Shown one piece after another: positions 54,613-63,503 of a DNA stretch of 64,000 nt (positions are counted from its first letter, which is position 1; every line of letters starts with the position of its first letter). A model generated the notes under the pieces. That model was not told the origin of the DNA. It made no database searches and saw nothing but the letters and a program-made list of their open reading frames with translations. Made by a program: the position numbers and the translations under genes. Source of the DNA: Bifidobacterium apousia (lineage in GTDB: Bacteria; Actinomycetota; Actinomycetes; Actinomycetales; Bifidobacteriaceae); assembly GCF_007559275.1 (NCBI RefSeq), contig NZ_VMHK01000007.1:48675-112674 (forward strand). Reading direction: 5' to 3'.

Positions 54613-55698
54613 ATGCGCAAGGTTCTGTGCTCTCCCGGCTCCTATGTTCAGCAGGAGGGCGCCATGGGAAAGCTGGCTGGAGAATACGCGGCTCTGGGCA
54701 CCAAGGGCGCCCATCTGATCGTCGATCCGGTCATCGACGGGCTCTACCACGACGACATTGTCGCCTCCTTTGAGCACGATGGGATCCCCTACGAACTGAT
54801 GAAATTCGGCGGCGAGTGCTCCATGGAGGAGATCGACCGTCATCGTGCCCATTTGGGCGACAGCGACGCGGTGATCGGCATCGGCGGCGGCAAGACCTTG
54901 GATACCGCCAAGGCTGTGGCCCACTTCGCCCATCTGCCGGTCATGATTGTGCCCACGGCGGCCTCCTCGGATGCGCCCTGCTCAAGGCTGTCCGTGCTCT
55001 ACACGCCCGAGGGGGTCTTTGACCGTTACCTGCCCCTGCCTGCCAACCCCAATGTGGTCCTGATGGATACCGACGTGATCGCCAAGGCTCCGGTGCGCTT
55101 CCTGGTATCAGGACTGGGCGATGCCTTCGCCACCTATTACGAGGCAGCCGCCTGTGTGCAGTCGAATGCCGTGACCATGACCGGGGGACATGCCACCATG
55201 GCCGCCTTCGCCCTGGCTCGTCTCTGCCGCGACACCCTGCTTGAGGATGGGGTCAAGGCCGTGGCCGCTGCCAAGGCCGGTGTCCGCACAGCCGCCTTGG
55301 AGAAGATCATCGAGGCCAATACGCTGCTGAGCGGTCTGGGCTTCGAGAGCTCCGGCCTGGCTGCAGCCCACGCCATTCATGACGGGATGACCGCCCTGGA
55401 GGGCACCCACTCCATGCTGCACGGCGAAAAGGTGGCCTTCGGCACCTTGGCCCAGCTGGTCCTTGAGGATCGGCCCCTGGAGGAGACCCGCGGGGTCTAT
55501 GACTTCTTCCGCAGCGTGGGTCTGCCCACCTCCCTGGAGCAGATCGGCATCGGCCAGGCCAGCGAGGAGGATCTGCTCAAGGTCGGTGAGCATGCCTGCG
55601 GCCCTGACGAAACCATGGGCAACATGCCATTCGAAGTGACCCCTACCGATGTGGCTCACGCCCTGCGCGCAGCCGATCAGCTGGGCAAGCAGCTCTGA
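54613..55698 (+). CDS. gldA: Glycerol dehydrogenase (iron-type)
   Basis: This 361-residue NAD-dependent iron/zinc alcohol dehydrogenase oxidises glycerol to dihydroxyacetone or acts in reverse. It has the NAD-binding GIGGGKTLDTAKAVA, followed by VPTAASSDAPCSRLSVLYTPEG, typical of GldA. Metal ligands are expected at LGDAFATYYEA (Asp), AHAIHDGM and GTHSMLHGEKVAFG (His residues). The ATG has GAGAAAGG upstream. A TGTGA-N6-TCACT site lies in its promoter region, and a terminator follows. Confidence 0.9.
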   Translation: MRKVLCSPGSYVQQEGAMGKLAGEYAALGTKGAHLIVDPVIDGLYHDDIVASFEHDGIPYELMKFGGECSMEEIDRHRAHLGDSDAVIGIGGGKTLDTAKAVAHFAHLPVMIVPTAASSDAPCSRLSVLYTPEGVFDRYLPLPANPNVVLMDTDVIAKAPVRFLVSGLGDAFATYYEAAACVQSNAVTMTGGHATMAAFALARLCRDTLLEDGVKAVAAAKAGVRTAALEKIIEANTLLSGLGFESSGLAAAHAIHDGMTALEGTHSMLHGEKVAFGTLAQLVLEDRPLEETRGVYDFFRSVGLPTSLEQIGIGQASEEDLLKVGEHACGPDETMGNMPFEVTPTDVAHALRAADQLGKQL

Positions 55699-55732
55699 TA
55701 CGTCATTCTCTGGTCCCTCGTTGAGAGGCCAA

Positions 55733-55768
55733 GCGGCCGTCGGCATGAAGTCGGCGGCCGCCTTTGTT
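55733..55768 (+). terminator. Terminator after gldA
   Basis: GCGGCCGTCGGC (55733-55744) pairs with GTCGGCGGCCGC (55750-55761) with two G-T pairs and a 5-base loop, then CTTTGTT. It lies between convergent genes. Confidence 0.7.
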
Positions 55769-55790
55769 CCCTCCGGTTTTGCTCCGGTCA

Positions 55791-56756
55791 TCATTGCAGG
55801 GAGCTGGCGGCCTTTCGTATGGCTTCTTCACTTGGGCATGTGGCTGGACCCCGCTGGGTAGTGGAAAGTGCTCCTGCACAGTTGGCCAGCACCAGGGCCT
55901 CCTCAATGGGCAGACCTTGGAAGATGCCCGCGCAGAGGACACCCGAGTGTGCATCGCCTGCACCGTTGGTGTCTATGGCATGGACCTGCGGGGTGGGAAT
56001 GTACTGGCTCTGCTTTGCATCCTTGGGCTGGCAGTACCAGGCACCGCGGGCGCCGGCTCTGAGAACCACCGGACTGTCCAGTCTCAACGAAAGCGAGCGG
56101 CAGAGGGATTCCAACTCAGTAACGTCGCCAGTTTCGGGTTGGCACCCTAGACGTTTCGCCAGGATTGGTCCCTCGCGTTCGTTGAGGGACCAGATAGGAT
56201 GCAGACCGTTGACCGCATCAAGAACATCCGGTGCAATATCTGCCACCATGGGTCCCAGGTCGAAGAGCACCGGAAATCCTTCGCCCTGGTGTTTCTCAGC
56301 AAAACCGAGCAGGCTTCGGGTATTGTCCTTGTGGCAGAAGGAATACCCACTCAGGTAGATGACATCACCGGGAACCAGATTCATGCTTTCGTAGGTGCCC
56401 TCCGGTACCCGGGTCTCTGCGCCCCTCGCCGACACAAAGGTGCGTTCACCCGAGGGTTCGATCATGGCTACCGAGTATCCGGTGTCACAGTTATCCAGCA
56501 CAGGCCCTTGTGCGGGAACCTGCAGGGCAGCAAGGGCTCCACGGGCCATGTCCGCCATCGGACCTGTGCCGATCGCCCCCATGTAGGCTATGGGTGCCCC
56601 CATCCGCCTGGCTGCCTGGATCACGTTGTATCCGCCGCCGACCTTTATGGCGGTTCGCCTGGCGAAAATGTCCCCGCCGCGTTCCGGGAGGTGGTCGATG
56701 TTCATGCTCAGGTCAATCACCACCTGACCGAGATGAAGGATGCTGGGTTCAGTCAT
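55791..56756 (-). CDS. PfkB-family carbohydrate/nucleoside kinase (ribokinase-like)
   Basis: This 321-residue kinase has the first PfkB region (KVGGGYNVIQAARRMGAP, the GGxxxN-like substrate motif) and the second region DTNGAGDAHSGVL with the catalytic Asp at 268 and anion hole GAGD. Family members phosphorylate ribose, fructose, adenosine or other nucleosides. It overlaps the upstream NCS1 permease gene by 8 bases and so is coupled to it. With nucleoside hydrolase and ADP-ribosylglycohydrolase nearby, ribose or a nucleoside is the likeliest substrate; this is inference. Confidence 0.85.
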   Translation of the reverse strand: MTEPSILHLGQVVIDLSMNIDHLPERGGDIFARRTAIKVGGGYNVIQAARRMGAPIAYMGAIGTGPMADMARGALAALQVPAQGPVLDNCDTGYSVAMIEPSGERTFVSARGAETRVPEGTYESMNLVPGDVIYLSGYSFCHKDNTRSLLGFAEKHQGEGFPVLFDLGPMVADIAPDVLDAVNGLHPIWSLNEREGPILAKRLGCQPETGDVTELESLCRSLSLRLDSPVVLRAGARGAWYCQPKDAKQSQYIPTPQVHAIDTNGAGDAHSGVLCAGIFQGLPIEEALVLANCAGALSTTQRGPATCPSEEAIRKAASSLQ

Positions 56757-58215
56757 TACTGCTGCTCCTCACCGCCACGGAGTCCTTGGAGAGGAGGTGC
56801 AAAATGGCATAGAGGATTCCTCCCAGCAGGAGGGATACCAGCCATGCCAGGCCGTTCCTGCCCAGGAAGCTGCCGGCCAGCGGTCCTGAGAACCAGACCT
56901 CGTTCTTGGAGACCTGGGCCGTCACGAACAGGAAGCCGACGACTATCCCCACCAGCCAGCTGACGATGGCCGGGAGGTTGATGCCGTGCCAGTACCAGTA
57001 TGGGGAATCGGCTTGAAGATTCAGCAGGCCGTCCGAATCGTAGCGCTTGCGGAAGATCATATCTGACAGGAAGATGCCTGCCCAGGTGCTCAGCGGCACT
57101 GCCAAGAGGGAGATGAAGGTGACGAAGGGGCCGTAGAATCCGTCGGAGCCCAGCGTGAAGTACAGGGCTCCGCAGGTGGTCACCACCACATCGACGACGA
57201 CCGCATAGACGCGGGGAATTCTGATGCCCAGGGTGATGGTGGTCAGGCCGGCCGAATATACGGACAGGTTGTTTGACATGAGCAACCCAGCGAAGGCGGC
57301 AATCAGATAGGGGATCGAAACCCAGGCGGGCAGGGCGCTTCGAACCGCGGCGACCGGATCAGCGGCGGAGGCAATGGTGGAGTTGCCTGCTGTCAGGACC
57401 GATCCCAGGCCGATAACCACGACCAGGGGGATGCCGGCGCCGGCTGCTGCAGTCAGGATCAGAGAGCCGGATTTTACCGAGGTCTTTTGGTAGCGGGCCA
57501 TGTCTGCGCCGGAATTGACCCAGCCGATGCCCGTCCCTGCGGCTATGGTGCCGACTCCGATAAGGAAGGCGCTGGCTGACCCGGGGGCATTGCCGATGAA
57601 GGAGGACCAGTCGACGGTCGTGGCCAGATAGATGGCTACCAAGAGGGTAAGGGCTCCGAATATCCAGGTGGCCCACTTCTGCACAGTGAGGATGAAGGCG
57701 TGGCCTGCGGCCGAGACCACCACGGTCAAGGCTACGAAGACGGCAATACAGACGAAGGTCAGGAAGGGGGAGCGCTTGGCATCAGCTGAGGTGCCGTAGA
57801 TGATGGCGATCAGGGAGAGCAGGGCAAAAGCGCCAGTCATCGTGTTCACCGTCTCCCAGCCCAGCCTGGATAGCAGAGCCACCAGTGTGGGGCCCGCATT
57901 GCCTCTGACGCCGAAAATAGCTCGGGACAGGGTCAGCGTGGGGGCGCCGCCTCTTTTGCCGGCTATGGAAATGATGCCGACCAGTGCGAAGGATCCGAAG
58001 GCTCCGATGGTCGTGGCGAGCACGGCCTGCCAGAGGTTGAGGCCCTGGGCAATCAGGGTAGCTCCCAGAGGGATTCCCAGGATCGAGATGTTGGCGGCGA
58101 ACCAGACCCAGAAGAGCTGGCCGGGCGACCCGTTCCTCTGATCCTCGGGCACGGGTTCGATGCCCCTTTGCTCAACTCTGGAGAGGATGGTGCCCTCTTT
58201 TGGTGCAGTTGACAT
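56749..58215 (-). CDS. NCS1-family permease (cytosine/purine/allantoin type)
   Basis: This 488-residue transporter has about 12 hydrophobic helices, and its N-terminus (QRGIEPVPEDQRNGSPGQLFWVWFAANISILGIPLGA) is typical of NCS1 cytosine permease-like proteins. GKRGGAPTLTLSRAIFGVRGN lies after the second helix. The ATG at 58215 has AAAGGAGACAA upstream and is preferred to a longer frame by 7 codons. Its 153-base leader holds alternative hairpins. It overlaps the kinase gene. Nucleobase, nucleoside or a related ring compound is the likely substrate. Confidence 0.83.
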   Translation of the reverse strand: MSTAPKEGTILSRVEQRGIEPVPEDQRNGSPGQLFWVWFAANISILGIPLGATLIAQGLNLWQAVLATTIGAFGSFALVGIISIAGKRGGAPTLTLSRAIFGVRGNAGPTLVALLSRLGWETVNTMTGAFALLSLIAIIYGTSADAKRSPFLTFVCIAVFVALTVVVSAAGHAFILTVQKWATWIFGALTLLVAIYLATTVDWSSFIGNAPGSASAFLIGVGTIAAGTGIGWVNSGADMARYQKTSVKSGSLILTAAAGAGIPLVVVIGLGSVLTAGNSTIASAADPVAAVRSALPAWVSIPYLIAAFAGLLMSNNLSVYSAGLTTITLGIRIPRVYAVVVDVVVTTCGALYFTLGSDGFYGPFVTFISLLAVPLSTWAGIFLSDMIFRKRYDSDGLLNLQADSPYWYWHGINLPAIVSWLVGIVVGFLFVTAQVSKNEVWFSGPLAGSFLGRNGLAWLVSLLLGGILYAILHLLSKDSVAVRSSSND

Positions 58216-58261
58216 GGATTGTCTCCTTTGACTCACGATGTACTGGATGCAGCGATGGATT

Positions 58262-58288
58262 GTCTGGTCAGACCTGTGGTGTGGTCTG
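58262..58288 (-). promoter_or_regulatory. Overlapping inverted repeats in the NCS1 permease leader
   Basis: GTCTG-GT-CAGAC (58262-58273) and CAGACC-N8-GGTCTG (58269-58288) share the same arm. Only one stem can form at a time. They lie 47 bases upstream of the start, in the leader of the minus-strand gene. Confidence 0.4.
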
Positions 58289-58368
58289 GGTGGACCCCAT
58301 GATCTCGGGGTTGACTGGATTTTACATTCTTGTATTCCTGAAGGATTCTGTCGTATCCGTTTTGCGCT

Positions 58369-59364
58369 TTACCTTAGGGTAATCAGGCCACGGGCAGTTT
58401 TCTGCAGGTCAAGGTGAGATACCGAAGCCACCTGGGAGCAGAGTGCAGGGTCGAAGACCTCGGGGCCGGTGCATGCGCCGGTCATTGCGCCGGTCATGGC
58501 AGCGATGGTGTCCGTATCGCCGCCCAAGTTGACTGCGACGAATAGAGCCGATTGGGGATCGTCGGCGAATCTCCAGGCCAGGGCAAAAGCGGCTGCCACA
58601 GACTCATTGGCCTCCACCGAAGTGCCGCAGTCTTCGATGAGGTGGCGTTCGAAGTCGTCCTCATCGCTGAATTCTTCGGACACTTGTATTGCCTGGCGGG
58701 CCCGAGCGGGAACCGATGCCTTGGGTGTCCAGGCTCCGGCGGTTTCCATGGCGGGTACCAGGCGCAAGGACTCATTCAGTGCCTGGCGAACGGTCATTCC
58801 TTCAAGTCCCAGACTGACTGTCGTAGCGATCAGCGCTGCGCTTTGAAAGCCTGTGACCGTGTCGTGGGTGACCTGGCAGGACTCGTAGATGCGATTGGCC
58901 AGCCGTCTAGTGTCTTCGGGCCTGTTGGCTATCCCTACCGGGGCGACTCGCATGGCCGCCCCATTGGTGGTGCCGGTCCTTCCTGTGGTCATGATGTCCG
59001 CGCCATGGCGAACCTGTTCCAGAGCCAGCTTGGTGGATGGCCCGAGCAGGTCGAGTGATCCGCGTGACTTCATGCCGTCCTCCCAGGTCAGAAGGCGCTT
59101 AGCGAACTCTTTGGGATCGATGTGTCCTCTGCCCTCGATGATCAGCTCTGCGACAATCAGTGCCTGCTCGGTGTCATCGGTCACAGATCCCGCAGGCATA
59201 CCTGGAGCGATCGGCTGATCCGCAATAGCATCACGAAGGGTGTCAACCCTGCCGTAGGCCTCATGGATGGCTGCTGGACTCATGCTCTGCGTGGGCATGC
59301 CCAGTGCATCTCCCAAGGACAGCCCAGTAAGCGCGCCGAGTGCGCCTTCCTCAATCGTGCTCAT
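58369..59364 (-). CDS. ADP-ribosylglycohydrolase family protein
   Basis: This 331-residue protein belongs to the ARH/DraG fold, which removes ADP-ribose from proteins or cleaves ADP-ribose-linked compounds. The metal-binding motifs are visible: GSVTDDTEQAL (T62-D63-D64) near the N-terminus and NLGGDTDTIAAMTGAMTGA near residues 285-300. ALTGLSLGDALGMP opens the fold. The ATG is behind GGAGGGG (rather far). Its gene is the first of a minus-strand set with NCS1 permease and PfkB kinase and divergent from the MHS carrier, LacI and nucleoside hydrolase. A small-molecule role in nucleoside use is inferred. Confidence 0.87.
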   Translation of the reverse strand: MSTIEEGALGALTGLSLGDALGMPTQSMSPAAIHEAYGRVDTLRDAIADQPIAPGMPAGSVTDDTEQALIVAELIIEGRGHIDPKEFAKRLLTWEDGMKSRGSLDLLGPSTKLALEQVRHGADIMTTGRTGTTNGAAMRVAPVGIANRPEDTRRLANRIYESCQVTHDTVTGFQSAALIATTVSLGLEGMTVRQALNESLRLVPAMETAGAWTPKASVPARARQAIQVSEEFSDEDDFERHLIEDCGTSVEANESVAAAFALAWRFADDPQSALFVAVNLGGDTDTIAAMTGAMTGACTGPEVFDPALCSQVASVSHLDLQKTARGLITLR

Positions 59365-59430
59365 TGCCGCGCACCCCTCCCGAATTATTCGTTGTTTCGG
59401 ACCAGGATCTTCTTAGCCTGAGTGAATAAT

Positions 59431-59445
59431 ATCAATACAATTGAT
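59431..59445. promoter_or_regulatory. Inverted repeat on the ADP-ribosylglycohydrolase side
   Basis: ATCAAT-ACA-ATTGAT is a perfect 6-bp inverted repeat with a 3-base centre, 67 bases upstream of the minus-strand start. Candidate operator; unlike the CTACGC palindromes in sequence. Confidence 0.35.
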
Positions 59446-59776
59446 CTGATCAGCCCGATAAGCATGATTCGTCATGATGATTGAACCTTATATCAGCCCT
59501 TGGTAGGGTAGTACAGTTGTAGTGATCGCTTAATCGTTGAGCAAGCATCTTTAAAGGTCGAACGAACCAAGACAGTTGCAAGGATATGCTTCGCGCTCGA
59601 ATACTATGAGTCGCAATCGTTGGAATCCATTGATCGCTTTGATTGCTGATTTCTTGTTGCAATCAGGCAAGGTTTGAGCTTCGCAATGAATGGGAGCCCA
59701 TCTTATGTGACCATGAACTCCATCCTGTGTGCTTGCCAATCAGCAAAACGGTAAACTCTCAAATTGACAAGGAAAA

Positions 59777-59788
59777 CTACGCGCGTAG
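59777..59788. promoter_or_regulatory. Candidate LacI operator 1
   Basis: CTACGCGCGTAG is a perfect 12-bp palindrome with the central CG typical of LacI-family operators. It lies 113 bases before the MHS carrier, in the same region as the adjacent lacI gene's likely targets. Confidence 0.65.
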
Positions 59789-59837
59789 AATTTTGCATTG
59801 TTGGCAAATGGAAACGCGCAAAAAGTCGCTTTCCAAT

Positions 59838-59849
59838 CTACGCGGGTAG
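59838..59849. promoter_or_regulatory. Candidate LacI operator 2
   Basis: CTACGCGGGTAG differs from operator 1 at one base. The two lie 61 bases apart start to start, close to six helical turns, so a tetramer or paired dimers could bind one DNA face. Confidence 0.6.
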
Positions 59850-59900
59850 AACAACGCTATTCAGCATCGAATCGCAATGATCCCCTGCAAGGAGGCATAA

Positions 59901-61322
59901 ATGGGAGTGAACCGGGCCAAGAGAGGAAAACCTGAAACTGTGAATCAGCGATCCAGGTCGAATTCCGAATTGTCTGATCAACAGGAACAGGCAGCTGATG
60001 TCAACTTCCGCACCAAGGAGGGCAGGAAGAGCTTCTGGACCAATATCGTGGCCGTATGGTTGGGCACAACCATGGAATATGTGGACTTTGCCTTGTATGG
60101 TCTGGCTTCAGGGCTTGTCTTTGGCGACATCTTCTTTCCCGGGCAAACGCCGGTAATCGCTCTGCTCTCTTCATTCGCAACATATGCGGTCGGCTTCCTG
60201 GCCAGGCCTGTCGGAGCCTTTGTTCTGGGCAAGATAGGTGATAAGCGCGGACGTAAGTTCATCATGGTCTTCACGGTCATGCTGATGGGTCTGTCGACTA
60301 CAGCCCTGGGGCTTTTGCCGACGTACCAAATGGTGGGCATTCTTTCTCCCATTCTCTTGATACTTTGCCGCGTATGCCAGGGATTCGGCGCTGGAGCCGA
60401 GCTGTCGGGGGGAGCAGTGATGCTCGCCGAGTATTCCCCTGTCAACCACCGTGGCCTGGTTTCCTCATTGATTGGCATCGGGTCTAATTCGGGCACTTTG
60501 CTGGCTTCTGCTGTCTGGCTTCTGGTTCTGCTTTTGCCCCACGACAGCCTGATTGCCTGGGGATGGAGGATTCCCTTCCTGGTCTCAATCCTGATTGCGC
60601 TTTTCGCTGTCTATCTGCGTCGCTCCATGCAGGAGACGCCCGCATTTCGTTCCTACCAGGCCAATAGGAAGAAGGAAGAGGCTATTCTGGCTGCCGCAGG
60701 CAAGCAGGAGAAGAAGTCCGAGGGTGGCTGGAAGGCCTTCTTCATCATGCTTGGTCTGCGTATAGGAGAGAATGGTCCCTCGTATCTTTCGCAGAGCTTC
60801 CTTATCGGATACGTGGTCACACTGGGCGTGAGCAAATCTGTGCCAACTACAGCAGTGCTGATTGCCTCTTTGTTGGGCTTCCTGATCATCCCCTTCTCCG
60901 GATGGCTTTCCGACCGGTTCGGCCGCAGGATTGTCTACCGCGTCTTTTGCCTGCTTCTGGTCCTGTACGCCTTCCCGGCCTTTGCCCTGTTGCAGTCGAA
61001 GAACACCATTGTTGTCAGCCTGGTGATAATCGTGGGTATGGGTGTGGCTTCGCTGGGCATCTTCGGAGTCCAAGCGGCCTACGGTGTTGAGCTCTTCGGC
61101 ATTCAGCACAGGTATTCCCGGATGGCAGTCGCCAAGGAGCTTGGCTCCATCCTCTCCGGCGGCACGGCTCCGATGGTCGCTTCGGCACTGCTGGCAGCCT
61201 TCAGCTCCTGGGTGCCTTTGGCTGCCTATTACTGCTTGATGGCAGCGATCGGTCTGGTCACGACATTCTTCGCCCCTGAGACCCGTGGCCGGGACCTGAC
61301 CCTGGTTGACGATGCGATCTGA
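59901..61322 (+). CDS. MFS transporter, metabolite:H+ symporter (MHS) family
   Basis: This 473-residue carrier has a hydrophilic N-terminus (~45 residues) and then helix 1 with GTTMEYVDFALYG, the MHS hallmark. GKIGDKRGRKFIMVFTVMLMG is the helix 2-3 loop, and RVCQGFGAGAELSGGAVMLAEY and GWRIPFLVSILIALFAVYLRRSMQETP are also typical. Relatives move proline/betaine, shikimate, citrate or alpha-ketoglutarate. AAGGAGG precedes the ATG. It is followed by lacI and nucleoside hydrolase, and two candidate operators lie upstream. A nucleoside or ribose-related cargo is possible from context only. Confidence 0.85.
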   Translation: MGVNRAKRGKPETVNQRSRSNSELSDQQEQAADVNFRTKEGRKSFWTNIVAVWLGTTMEYVDFALYGLASGLVFGDIFFPGQTPVIALLSSFATYAVGFLARPVGAFVLGKIGDKRGRKFIMVFTVMLMGLSTTALGLLPTYQMVGILSPILLILCRVCQGFGAGAELSGGAVMLAEYSPVNHRGLVSSLIGIGSNSGTLLASAVWLLVLLLPHDSLIAWGWRIPFLVSILIALFAVYLRRSMQETPAFRSYQANRKKEEAILAAAGKQEKKSEGGWKAFFIMLGLRIGENGPSYLSQSFLIGYVVTLGVSKSVPTTAVLIASLLGFLIIPFSGWLSDRFGRRIVYRVFCLLLVLYAFPAFALLQSKNTIVVSLVIIVGMGVASLGIFGVQAAYGVELFGIQHRYSRMAVAKELGSILSGGTAPMVASALLAAFSSWVPLAAYYCLMAAIGLVTTFFAPETRGRDLTLVDDAI

Positions 61323-61374
61323 TGAATCTCCATTGAATCGGTAATCTGTAAGGAGACCAGTTGCAAGGAGGGGA

Positions 61375-62484
61375 ATGGTGACGAGGCGTCCGACAAGGGA
61401 TGACGTGGCCAGGGAGGCGGGTACTTCATCTGCCGTGGTGAGCTATGTGATCAATCATGGTCCACGTCCAGTCTCCGAGCAGACCAGGCGCAAGGTCTTA
61501 GATGCCATTAGGCGAACCGGCTATGTGCCTAACAATATCGCCAAGTCGCTGGCCAACGGGACCAGCGATACCTACGCCTTGCTGGTGACAGACCTGGCCA
61601 ATCCCTTCCTGGCACAGATGACCAAGGCTTTGGAGCACAAGCTTTTCTCCTTGGGCAAGACCCTCCTGGTCGGCGATTCCAGCGATGACCCCAGTCGCCA
61701 GATGGAGCTGTTGGAATCCTTCCAGCGTCAGCAAGTCTCTGGTCTGGTTTGGTATGGCGTGGACCAGCCTCTTCCCATGGATGCCCTTGAAACCTACCCG
61801 GGAACCGTGGTTATGCTCAACCAACCGGAAGGACAGGAATTGAGTCCCTCTGCAGGGCGCCGAGTTCGATTGGGTCTTGACGAAAGCGAAGAGGCCAGGA
61901 TGGCTACAGCCCATCTGATAGGGCATGGCTATCAAAAGCTGGCCATCATTGCCGGCCCTCGGGAGCGTCTCAATTCGCGGGAAAGAATCCGTGGGTGGAA
62001 GAGGGCCATACGTGAATCCGGCCTTGAGCCAGGGCAGGAGATCTTCGTTCCCTACACCTGCCAGGGGGGATACGAGGCGGCGGAGCTGGTCGACGATCAG
62101 GTTGAGGCTGTCTTTGCTTCGAATGAACTTCAGGCCATGGGTTTCCTGGCAGGCATGGCCCAGCGCGACAAAAAAGTGCCTGATGATGTTGCTTTGGCGG
62201 CGATGAATGGGACTGACCAATCCGCATATTTGATTCCGTCACTGACAGCCGTCCAGCTGTCCGAGGATGAGATAGCGGACAAGATTGCCAAGGTGTTGCT
62301 GAAACCGGACGGCGCCTATCAGGACACTGGCGATGATGGAGACGACAAACCAGGGGGTTACGAGACTTCCGTCGCTCCAACAAATCGTTCGGATGCTCCT
62401 GTCCGTACTGGTTTAGGCACAATTCCGGCAGCTCCACAGCTGGTCATTGGCCGTAGCTGTGGATGCAGCCAAAATGAGGTATGA
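61375..62484 (+). CDS. LacI-family transcriptional regulator
   Basis: This 369-residue repressor has the N-terminal helix-turn-helix [23 protein letters not shown] and hinge [17 protein letters not shown]. The periplasmic-binding-protein-like ligand domain follows ([75 protein letters not shown]). A ~35-residue hydrophilic insert precedes the C-terminal LVIGRSCGC, making it longer than usual (about 330-345). AAGGAGGGG precedes the start. It overlaps the nucleoside hydrolase gene by 4 bases. It probably binds the CTACGC palindromes upstream of the carrier gene. Confidence 0.92.
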   Translation: MVTRRPTRDDVAREAGTSSAVVSYVINHGPRPVSEQTRRKVLDAIRRTGYVPNNIAKSLANGTSDTYALLVTDLANPFLAQMTKALEHKLFSLGKTLLVGDSSDDPSRQMELLESFQRQQVSGLVWYGVDQPLPMDALETYPGTVVMLNQPEGQELSPSAGRRVRLGLDESEEARMATAHLIGHGYQKLAIIAGPRERLNSRERIRGWKRAIRESGLEPGQEIFVPYTCQGGYEAAELVDDQVEAVFASNELQAMGFLAGMAQRDKKVPDDVALAAMNGTDQSAYLIPSLTAVQLSEDEIADKIAKVLLKPDGAYQDTGDDGDDKPGGYETSVAPTNRSDAPVRTGLGTIPAAPQLVIGRSCGCSQNEV

Positions 62485-63503
62485 AAACAGAAATGAAAGA
62501 TGCAGTCAACATTATCGTCGACTGTGACCCGGGCAACGGTGTACCCGGAGCCAACGTCGATGATGCCCTGGCCATTGCCTATGCCTTGCGTTCCGAAAAG
62601 CTCAAGACCAGAGCAATATGGACCGTGTTCGGCAACACTACCTCTGATCTCGGTTATTCCAGTGCAGAGGCCTTGCTGAGATCCATGGGACGCATGGATG
62701 TTCCTGTCCGTCGAGGGGCGGATGGCCCGCTGCAGGGATCACGCCAGCCTTGGCTGACCAAGAGGCTGAATGCGGCCAGCAGCCCCGAGGCGCCAGAAGT
62801 ATGGAGAAATGCCGTGGGATCGCAGGCAGGGTTCCATGCATCAAGCGCCGATAAGGTATCAGCCATACCAGAGGTTTCCGGGCCTGATCAGCTTGCGCAG
62901 GATGTGCTTGCTTGCAGCGGTTCGGTGTCCATTGCCGCCATAGGACCTCTCACCAACCTAGCCGGGCTGATCAGTGATGAGCCGCAGGTCGTTGGGCATA
63001 TTGAGAGGATCAGCATCATGGGCGGTGCCATTGGATTCGGTGATGAGGTGGACACCAACTTCGCCGTCGATCCGGTGGCAGCCCGGCGGGTGTTGGAATC
63101 TGGTATTCCCATCACCTTGGTTCCGCTTGATGTGACCAGGACCACGCATCTGAGCCAGCGATGCTGGGATCGTATGATCGCCGAGGCCGATGCAAGCAAG
63201 GCGCCGTGGAAGGACTCGATGAACCGTTGGTTGAGACCGTGGCTGACATACAGCAGACGAACTCGACCAGTCGATGGCATGTGGCTTCATGACCTGGTAT
63301 CCGTCTTGGCTCTGGCTGAAAGGGACCTGGTTGCTCTTCGTCCTGCACGGGTGAATCTTGCCGACAGCGGCAAGCTGTTATTGGCTGACAGAAATGGTGA
63401 CCAGCCTGTTAGTGGTGTCAGATCGTATGAGGTGGAACTTTGCACTGGCGTGGATAATTCGCGCATGATTCAGGTCTGGCAGCAGGCTGTTCTGCCTCGC
63501 TGA
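62481..63503 (+). CDS. Nucleoside hydrolase family protein with extended N-terminal motif
   Basis: This 340-residue inosine/uridine-preferring-type hydrolase splits nucleosides into base and ribose. The calcium-binding motif is [15 protein letters not shown] (residues 14-28). In the classic family the sequence is DxDPGxDD, so seven extra residues lie between the PG and the [25 protein letters not shown] and the C-terminal [12 protein letters not shown] (His of the HD motif) support the fold. It overlaps lacI (ATGA) and ends the locus. Ribose released would suit the PfkB kinase of the opposite operon. Confidence 0.88.
   Translation: MKTEMKDAVNIIVDCDPGNGVPGANVDDALAIAYALRSEKLKTRAIWTVFGNTTSDLGYSSAEALLRSMGRMDVPVRRGADGPLQGSRQPWLTKRLNAASSPEAPEVWRNAVGSQAGFHASSADKVSAIPEVSGPDQLAQDVLACSGSVSIAAIGPLTNLAGLISDEPQVVGHIERISIMGGAIGFGDEVDTNFAVDPVAARRVLESGIPITLVPLDVTRTTHLSQRCWDRMIAEADASKAPWKDSMNRWLRPWLTYSRRTRPVDGMWLHDLVSVLALAERDLVALRPARVNLADSGKLLLADRNGDQPVSGVRSYEVELCTGVDNSRMIQVWQQAVLPR

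Larger units (their letters stand above)
59365..59900. other. AT-rich divergent control region of the nucleoside locus
   Basis: This 536-base region separates the ADP-ribosylglycohydrolase gene (minus) from the MHS carrier gene (plus) and is clearly more AT-rich than the flanks. It holds ATCAAT-ACA-ATTGAT (59431-59445) on the side of the minus-strand genes and two CTACGC-type palindromes near the carrier. A 68-codon open frame at 59643-59849 overlaps an operator and is not called. Confidence 0.6.

Noticed and set aside
59643..59849. 68-codon open frame in the nucleoside control region
   Set aside because: It covers both candidate operators, has no ribosome site and no recognisable sequence.
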